Below, in pieces: positions 59,304-64,000 of a stretch of DNA of 64,000 bases. The notes beneath the pieces were generated by a model that made no database searches, was not told the DNA's origin, and saw nothing but the letters and a program-made list of their open reading frames with translations. Origin of the DNA: JBGPRB01 sp964422155 (GTDB taxonomy: Bacteria; Chloroflexota; Dehalococcoidia; Dehalococcoidales; RBG-16-60-22); the NCBI GenBank assembly GCA_964422155.1, contig CAYQZZ010000002.1, forward strand, positions 1 through 64,000, given 5' to 3'. A program made the position numbers and the translations under genes. Positions within the stretch are counted from its first letter, which is position 1. The number at the start of each line of letters is the position of its first letter.

Positions 59304-60284
59304 ATGAAAGCTGCTTTTATTGTTGCCCCCAGGAAATTTGAGATAAGAGAGGTCGAGATGCCGAAAATCAGCGATGATGAGATGCTGGTTAAAATAGAAG
59401 CCTGCGGGGTATGCTCCAGCGATATGCCGGGCTACCTGGAAAAGCGTATGCCTTTCCCGAGGCGAGCCGGCCACGAACCGGCCGGGACGGTGGTGGAAGT
59501 GGGCAGGAACGTCAAGGGGTTTCAGGTCGGGGACAGGATTACCGGGTTCTTTCCCGCTGAATGCTACGCCGAGTACGCCGCCTGTGACCCGTCCGATAGG
59601 CTCGCCCGCGGACATGGCTCCATTATCGAAAAGATTCCTGACGGAATTCCGTTTGAATATGCCCTCGGCGAGCCCCTGATGAGCCTGGTATCCATCGCCC
59701 GCACCGCCAACCCGGAGATGGGAGATTACGTCTTCCAGGTGGGCTGCGGCTTCATGGGCCTGGGCATTATCGCCGGGGTCGCCCACCCAAAACTCAGGGA
59801 ATACATCGTCGCTGACCTGGACGATGGTAGACTGAAACTGGCGAAAGAGCTGGGAGCCACCGTCACCCTCAACCCCAATAAAGTGAATGTGACTGCCGAA
59901 GTGATGAAAATAACCGGCGGCAGAGGCGTCGACGTGGCTATCGAAGTGGTCGGCCATCCACCCGGTATAAAAATGGTCGGCGAAGTACTGAAAAATAACC
60001 GGGGTAAAATAATTTTAGTCGGCTGGCACCAGTCTCCGGATACCTATGAATTGTTCAACTGGATAAAGTGCCCGATAATCTATAGTCCGCAGGGCATAGG
60101 TATGTCAACGGACTATCAAAGCGAGCTGCAACGTGCCATATGGGCTTTACAAAAAGGCATATACCCCATGGAGAAGCTGGTCACTCACCGCTACAAGCTG
60201 GAAGACATCGACCGGGCTTTTCAGGACAACCTGAAGAGAACTCCGGGCTATATCAAGGGCGTGGTCATGCCCTGGATGAAATAG
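59304..60284 (+). CDS. Zinc-type alcohol dehydrogenase family protein
   Basis: A 326-residue medium-chain dehydrogenase. The catalytic zinc Cys and His are in EACGVCSSDMPGYL and GHEPAGTVVEVG; the NAD(P) motif is QVGCGFMGLGIIAG. It lacks the four-cysteine structural-zinc lobe: after GDRITGFFPAECYAEYAACD no CxxCxxCx7C is present, which explains its short length. Substrate is unknown; sorbitol- and threonine-dehydrogenase-like enzymes are possible. AAGGAGG precedes the ATG. It begins an operon with two amidohydrolases, 30 bases before the first. Confidence 0.88.
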   Translation: MKAAFIVAPRKFEIREVEMPKISDDEMLVKIEACGVCSSDMPGYLEKRMPFPRRAGHEPAGTVVEVGRNVKGFQVGDRITGFFPAECYAEYAACDPSDRLARGHGSIIEKIPDGIPFEYALGEPLMSLVSIARTANPEMGDYVFQVGCGFMGLGIIAGVAHPKLREYIVADLDDGRLKLAKELGATVTLNPNKVNVTAEVMKITGGRGVDVAIEVVGHPPGIKMVGEVLKNNRGKIILVGWHQSPDTYELFNWIKCPIIYSPQGIGMSTDYQSELQRAIWALQKGIYPMEKLVTHRYKLEDIDRAFQDNLKRTPGYIKGVVMPWMK

Positions 60285-60314
60285 TAACCATAGATAAAAT
60301 AAAAGGAGGAAAGG

Positions 60315-61355
60315 ATGAAACTAGGTAGATTTATCGTCGACACCCACGTTCACTCCCAGCGTCACGCCGCCGGGAAAGCTCTGAAAGGCTCCAAGGACTT
60401 CGATAAACTCGGCCAGGTCATGGGCATGATGGAAGCCTATGACAACTCGCCGCGCCTTCTCTACGATATGCAATGTTATGGCGTCGACATGTGCATTATC
60501 GAGCCGGCCTTCGGCATGACCAATAAGACCGATGTGGAGCAGTCGAAGAAGTACCCGGATAAATTCGCCGCCTGCTGCTGGCCCAAGGAATACCAGGACC
60601 GGTGCGCTGCCGGTGAGGAGGAGTGGACTATCGAAGGTTTCTGCGATGCTCTGTCTGATTTATTGAAAACCGGCGACTACGTTGGCATCGGTGAGATGGT
60701 CCTGATACCTATGCGCGGACGCCGCGGCGAGGGACCTCCCATGTTTCAGACTGAGGAGGAAATCATTAAAAACTGCCTGAAGGTCATGGAGGTCTGCCGC
60801 GCCTATAAAGTACCAATGCGCTATCACACCGGGACACCCGGCGGCTATGCCATCGCCTATCACGGCGCGCAGTTCACCTATAATCCGCTCTGGGTACATA
60901 CCCTGGCCGTCGCCATGCCGGATGTGCCCATCATCCTGGAACACGCCGGCATCGAGGGGGGCTGGTGGGAATGGTTCTACGAGTGCTGCCTTCATGTCGC
61001 CGCCAGCCACAAGAACATCTATCTAGAGACGGGGCGCTGGTGGACCGAACTCTACTACAAGGCATTGAACGACCCCAGCGTCGGTGCCGAAAAGCTCATA
61101 TGGGGCACGGACTGGGGCGCCAGCCTGCCAGTCTATTCGCAGATTAACCGCTACCCGCCGGGCTATACCAGGCAGGATTTAAAGCAGGGCATACCGCGAC
61201 ACCAGGTGGACATCTGGGGCTGGAGCTTGAAGCAGATACAGCGGCTGGATATCAACCAGGACGACATGAACCTTATGTTGGGCGGCAACGCCGTGCGTCT
61301 CTTCAACCTGAGAACGCCGGGCGGCCTGACCCGTATGTTCAAATTCGTGGATTAA
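60315..61355 (+). CDS. Amidohydrolase family protein (copy 1)
   Basis: A 346-residue TIM-barrel hydrolase of the amidohydrolase-2 (ACMSD/decarboxylase-like) group. The metal HxH is in IVDTHVHSQRHAA; the mid His is in PMRYHTGTPGGYA, another in ILEHAGIEGGWWEWFYE, and the C-terminal Asp in WGTDWGASLPVYSQ. Such proteins hydrolyse lactones or amides, or decarboxylate aromatic acids. The C-terminal half is almost identical to copy 2. AAAGGAGG precedes the ATG. Same-strand neighbour of the dehydrogenase, suggesting a shared catabolic path (inference). Confidence 0.88.
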   Translation: MKLGRFIVDTHVHSQRHAAGKALKGSKDFDKLGQVMGMMEAYDNSPRLLYDMQCYGVDMCIIEPAFGMTNKTDVEQSKKYPDKFAACCWPKEYQDRCAAGEEEWTIEGFCDALSDLLKTGDYVGIGEMVLIPMRGRRGEGPPMFQTEEEIIKNCLKVMEVCRAYKVPMRYHTGTPGGYAIAYHGAQFTYNPLWVHTLAVAMPDVPIILEHAGIEGGWWEWFYECCLHVAASHKNIYLETGRWWTELYYKALNDPSVGAEKLIWGTDWGASLPVYSQINRYPPGYTRQDLKQGIPRHQVDIWGWSLKQIQRLDINQDDMNLMLGGNAVRLFNLRTPGGLTRMFKFVD

Positions 61356-61362
61356 GTTATGA

Positions 61363-61475
61363 AGATGTCATTCTGACCCCGATGTAATCGGGGGAAGAAT
61401 CCGTACCCCGGCAGAATTAAAGACGGATTCTTCGGTCGTCCCGACACAATCGGGACTCCTTCAGAATGACAGTAA
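61363..61475. repeat. TGTCATT-family palindromic repeat copy
   Basis: TGTCATTCTGACCCCGATGT, then AATCGGGG, and a right half with GACGGATTCTTCGG...ATCGGGACTCC and TTCAGAATGACA. It lies inside an operon between the amidohydrolase copies, 8 bases after the first stop. Confidence 0.8.
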
Positions 61476-61515
61476 TAAGAGTAAAACCATCGAATATTAT
61501 AAACGGAGGGATGAA

Positions 61516-62574
61516 ATGAAACTAGGGAGATTTATCGTTGACACCCATGTTCATTCCCAGCGCCACGCTGCCGGGAAAGCGATGGGGGGTTCCAAGGACT
61601 ATGACAAGCTCGGCCAGGTCATGGGTCAGATGGAAGCCTATGACAATTCTCCGCGCCTTATCTATGACATGGACTGCTATGGCGTCGACATGTGCATCAT
61701 TGAGCCGGCCTTCGGCATGACCAACAAGACCAACGTGGCGCAGGTGAAAAAATACCCGGAGAGGTTCGTCGCCAACTGTAACGCCAAGGAATATCAGGAC
61801 CGGTGCGCCAGGGGAGAAGAGAAATACACCATCGACGGTGCTATCGCGGAGTTGGCAAGGCTCCTCGATACTAAACAATTCGTCGGCGTCGGCGAGGGTA
61901 TGCCTATGGGTCAGCCCGCTCCGGATAAGCTGTTCCTGGACCAGGAAACCCTGCTCCGGAATATGATGAAGATGATGGACCTGGGGCGGCAGTACCATAT
62001 CCCTATCCGCTACCATTCCGGAACCCCCGGCGGCTATGCCATGTCCTACCACGGCTTCCCGACAACGTTCAATCCGCTGTGGGTGCATACACTAGCCGTA
62101 GCTTACCCCGATGTGCCTATCATCCTGGAGCACGCCGGTATCGAGGGCGGCTGGTGGGAGTGGTTCTATGAGCAGGCGCTGCACGTGGCCGCCAGCCACA
62201 AGAATATCTATCTGGAGACGGGCCGCTGGTGGGCCGAGCTTTACTATAAGGCATTGAATGACCCCTCCGTCGGCGCGGAAAAGCTCATCTGGGGCACGGA
62301 CTGGGGCGCCAGCCTGCCGGTCTATTCGCAGCTTAACCGCTACCCGCCGGGCTATACCCGCCAGAACCTCAAGGAAGGCATACCACGCCACCAGGTGGAT
62401 ATCTGGGGGTGGAGTCTCAAGCAGATACAGCGACTTGATATCAACCAGGACGATATGAACCTCATGCTGGGCGGCAACGCCGTGCGGCTTTATAACTTGA
62501 GGACGCCGGGCGGCTTGACCCGCATGTTCAAGTTCGTTGACGAACCAGCGCCGGGCGCGCCGCCGAAACAATAA
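61516..62574 (+). CDS. Amidohydrolase family protein (copy 2)
   Basis: A 352-residue near-duplicate of copy 1 with the same metal-binding pattern (VDTHVHSQRHAA; IRYHSGTPGGYA; EHAGIEGGWWEWFYE; WGTDWGASLPVYSQ). It differs mainly at residues ~85-160 (IDGAIAELARLLDTKQFVGV in place of the copy 1 sequence) and in a short Pro-rich tail EPAPGAPPKQ. Two enzymes of the same chemistry with a changed middle may handle two related substrates, or form a heteromer. GGAGG precedes the ATG. Confidence 0.88.
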   Translation: MKLGRFIVDTHVHSQRHAAGKAMGGSKDYDKLGQVMGQMEAYDNSPRLIYDMDCYGVDMCIIEPAFGMTNKTNVAQVKKYPERFVANCNAKEYQDRCARGEEKYTIDGAIAELARLLDTKQFVGVGEGMPMGQPAPDKLFLDQETLLRNMMKMMDLGRQYHIPIRYHSGTPGGYAMSYHGFPTTFNPLWVHTLAVAYPDVPIILEHAGIEGGWWEWFYEQALHVAASHKNIYLETGRWWAELYYKALNDPSVGAEKLIWGTDWGASLPVYSQLNRYPPGYTRQNLKEGIPRHQVDIWGWSLKQIQRLDINQDDMNLMLGGNAVRLYNLRTPGGLTRMFKFVDEPAPGAPPKQ

Positions 62575-62582
62575 TATACCGC

Positions 62583-62640
62583 GTGTCATTCTGAAGGAGT
62601 GAAACGACTGAAGAATCTCGGGGTGGGGTGGTGAGTAAGC
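62583..62640. repeat. Partial TGTCATT-family repeat
   Basis: TGTCATTCTGAAGGAGTGAA, then ACGACTGAAGAATCTCGGGG: the left half of the repeat only. It lies 9 bases after the second amidohydrolase. No gene lies in 62575-62743. Confidence 0.6.
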
Positions 62641-62743
62641 CCTTCCCCGGGCTTCTTTGTTCCTTACTACCATTGTACAAACATCAGGATGTTTGATTCT
62701 CTTGCACTATTGACCTTACCCCCGAAAACAGTACCGCCCCAAG

Positions 62744-63391
62744 TCAGTCGCTATAAAAGCGTACGTGTTCTCCGTTGATGCCACTCATATATCGGGAGCG
62801 GAAAATGTCTTTAGTGAGGGGCATGAGTTTTACCGAAGCTCGTACAGAATTGGTCGATTTCTGAACGATGTCAAGCCATTCGTCAGATGTTAACCCTAAC
62901 TTCTTGAAAATAAGTTCATTCAACGACTTTATGGCACGGTCTAACGCTGCAAGTTCATTTCCATCGAGACCCGTAACATTGATATTCGTTACTTCGTTAT
63001 TAACCCACTGCTTGAATCCTTGGTGCATAAAACGAGCCCTATCCATCATCGCACCAATAGCTGCCGTCATTTCTTTGTAAGGCTGTTGAAAGTTCGCAGT
63101 CTCTAAAACACTCGCCTCTCGGTGTTTTGTTTCCATCAACTCGAATATTTCAATCTTCTTTTCTAGCGCAGGGATTGCATACTTAGCGACAAGGATGGGG
63201 CTGGAGAAGGTAACATTAATACGTTCTGTTACCTCGCCTCCATGTGGAATCTCTCCGGTATCATTAGCGACAGCATCGTTGTAAATCTCCATGGCAAGTT
63301 GCTGATAGGCAAGCATTGTCTGAAGATGATTCACTAATGCCAAAGCCTCTTTCTTTTGGCTGTCTGTTAAACGCCTTGAGAACAATCCCAT
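62744..63391 (-). CDS. Hypothetical helical protein
   Basis: A 215-residue, predicted mostly helical soluble protein. It opens MGLFSRRLTDSQKKEALALV, then ILVAKYAIPALEKKIEIFEL, TAAIGAMMDRARFMHQGFKQ, and LDRAIKSLNELIFKKLGLTS. No motif of a known enzyme is seen. The helix periodicity suggests a bundle or coiled-coil assembly. AAAGGAGG precedes the ATG. It is preceded by an orphan SEC-C tail on the same strand. Confidence 0.65.
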   Translation of the reverse strand: MGLFSRRLTDSQKKEALALVNHLQTMLAYQQLAMEIYNDAVANDTGEIPHGGEVTERINVTFSSPILVAKYAIPALEKKIEIFELMETKHREASVLETANFQQPYKEMTAAIGAMMDRARFMHQGFKQWVNNEVTNINVTGLDGNELAALDRAIKSLNELIFKKLGLTSDEWLDIVQKSTNSVRASVKLMPLTKDIFRSRYMSGINGEHVRFYSD

Positions 63392-63458
63392 AAAATCCTC
63401 CTTTCTCTGTTAGGCACGCTATGGTATTATTACGCCGGACTTTCATCCAATGTCAAAC

Positions 63459-63581
63459 CTACCTGTCGTGACACTTCTTGTACTTCTTACCACTGCCACA
63501 CGGGCAGGGGTCATTTCGACCAACTTTGTAAAAGTCCGTTACTGGTGTTTGAGACCCCCGTGATACATAGGAACGGGGGTA
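63459..63581 (-). pseudogene. Orphan SEC-C metal-binding tail
   Basis: Reads TPVTDFYKVGRNDPCPCGSG, then KKYKKCHDR and a stop: a complete SEC-C zinc motif (C-x-C-x8-C-H). The frame is open for only 40 codons, closed upstream by TAA, with no start codon. It looks like the truncated C-terminus of a larger protein such as a SecA-type or other SEC-C bearing protein. The body of that protein is not here. Confidence 0.6.
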
Positions 63582-63640
63582 TTATTTTCATACGCTCTTT
63601 TAAGAGCTTCTCCCTCATCCCTCATCCCTTATCCCTATTC

Positions 63641-64000
63641 CTAGTCCTCTTGCCCTTTGGAGGTCTGGCGCTTACCGCCGACCCATATCCGCTTGGGGTC
63701 TACCTTTTCCCGGAGGAGTTTTATTTCTTCGTCGGTGGGCGGCTTGGTGTCATGGAGGTCGGGAGATACTTTAATATCCCAGCCCACCTCCGCTTTAACC
63801 TGCTTTAGAGTTACCCCCACGCCGCTGTGGACGGACTGGACGACCATCTCCCCATTTTCAAAGGTATAGCAGGCTAAATCCGTTATCACCAGGGAAGGTC
63901 CCGTGCCGGGCGGTATCCCCGCCTTTTCCCGTTGCCCCTTTATCCCATCGAGATAGCCCGGACAGGTAATAAAGTCGACTTTCTCGGGGAACCGTCGCTT
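63641..64000 (-). CDS. CoA-transferase family I, beta subunit-like (partial)
   Basis: The last ~119 residues of a protein entering from the right edge: PEKVDFITCPGYLDG, then AGIPPGTGPSLVITDLACYTF (split after GPSLVI), QSVHSGVGVTLKQVKAEVGW and IKVSPDLHDTKPPTDEEIKL. The pattern is that of glutaconate / 3-oxoacid CoA-transferase beta subunits, which move CoA between acids. The catalytic Glu lies in the part outside the window, as may the alpha subunit. The product is probably part of acid catabolism. Confidence 0.82.
   Translation of the reverse strand, partial: KRRFPEKVDFITCPGYLDGIKGQREKAGIPPGTGPSLVITDLACYTFENGEMVVQSVHSGVGVTLKQVKAEVGWDIKVSPDLHDTKPPTDEEIKLLREKVDPKRIWVGGKRQTSKGQED

Overview
The window looks like a chromosomal segment of an uncultured Chloroflexota bacterium, most likely class Dehalococcoidia. 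This is inferred from the gene mix and style: solute-binding lipoproteins with Ala-Pro linkers, many SDR, UroD-like, amidohydrolase and NTF2-like paralogs, a ligA-pth pair, and dense palindromic intergenic repeats. No rRNA or other decisive marker is present, so the placement is inference. There is no phage, plasmid or CRISPR signal. Mobile DNA is limited to decayed IS3-type transposase tails and short palindromic repeats.

Layout. 1-5.3 kb: housekeeping (enolase running off the left edge, a LOG-like protein, a lipoprotein, pth, ligA). 5.7-11.3 kb: small membrane and hypothetical proteins, a phosphatase/ATP-pyrophosphatase/TIGR04076 operon, a RecB-like nuclease, a GYD protein and an Rpe-like epimerase. 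11.3-11.6 kb: a candidate free-standing structured RNA with its own promoter, a 14-codon ORF and a terminator. 11.7-19.2 kb: a complete branched-chain amino acid type ABC transporter (livKHMGF) followed by two SDR dehydrogenases and preceded by a winged-helix regulator.

19.2-23.9 kb: a tightly overlapping operon of a lysine 2,3-aminomutase-like radical SAM enzyme, two ATP-grasp ligases and a GNAT acetyltransferase, then marC. The gene order suggests a beta-lysine-containing small peptide or amide, and it is the best candidate for an undescribed pathway. 24.9-30.7 kb: a flavoprotein, a Crp/Fnr regulator preceded by a perfect palindrome, four tandem NTF2/SnoaL-like proteins and a four-repeat DnaJ-type zinc-finger protein. 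The Crp/Fnr palindrome recurs, slightly altered, in the leader of the kamA operon. 30.7-42.5 kb: a catabolic-looking block with an Fe-S protein, two FAD-linked oxidases flanking a CCG-domain Fe-S oxidoreductase, a cupin, a UroD-type methyltransferase and a divergent TRAP transporter, suggesting import and oxidation of an organic acid or aromatic compound.

42.5-53.3 kb: methyltransferase, tRNA-Glu and tRNA-Gln, rnc, a small basic protein, acyP, a molybdenum-cofactor operon (mobA-moeA-mobB-DUF362), a HAD phosphatase/uridine kinase fusion, a UPF0173 hydrolase, leucyl aminopeptidase and a P-loop kinase. 53.4-54.9 kb: an AT-rich two-gene island of PD-(D/E)XK-like proteins that may be a defence or restriction module. 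55-58.7 kb: two DegV proteins around plsY, and a PadR/HAAS membrane protein pair. 59-64 kb: tRNA-Leu, IS3 debris, a zinc alcohol dehydrogenase with two near-duplicate amidohydrolases, a hypothetical protein, an orphan SEC-C tail, and a CoA-transferase subunit cut by the right edge.
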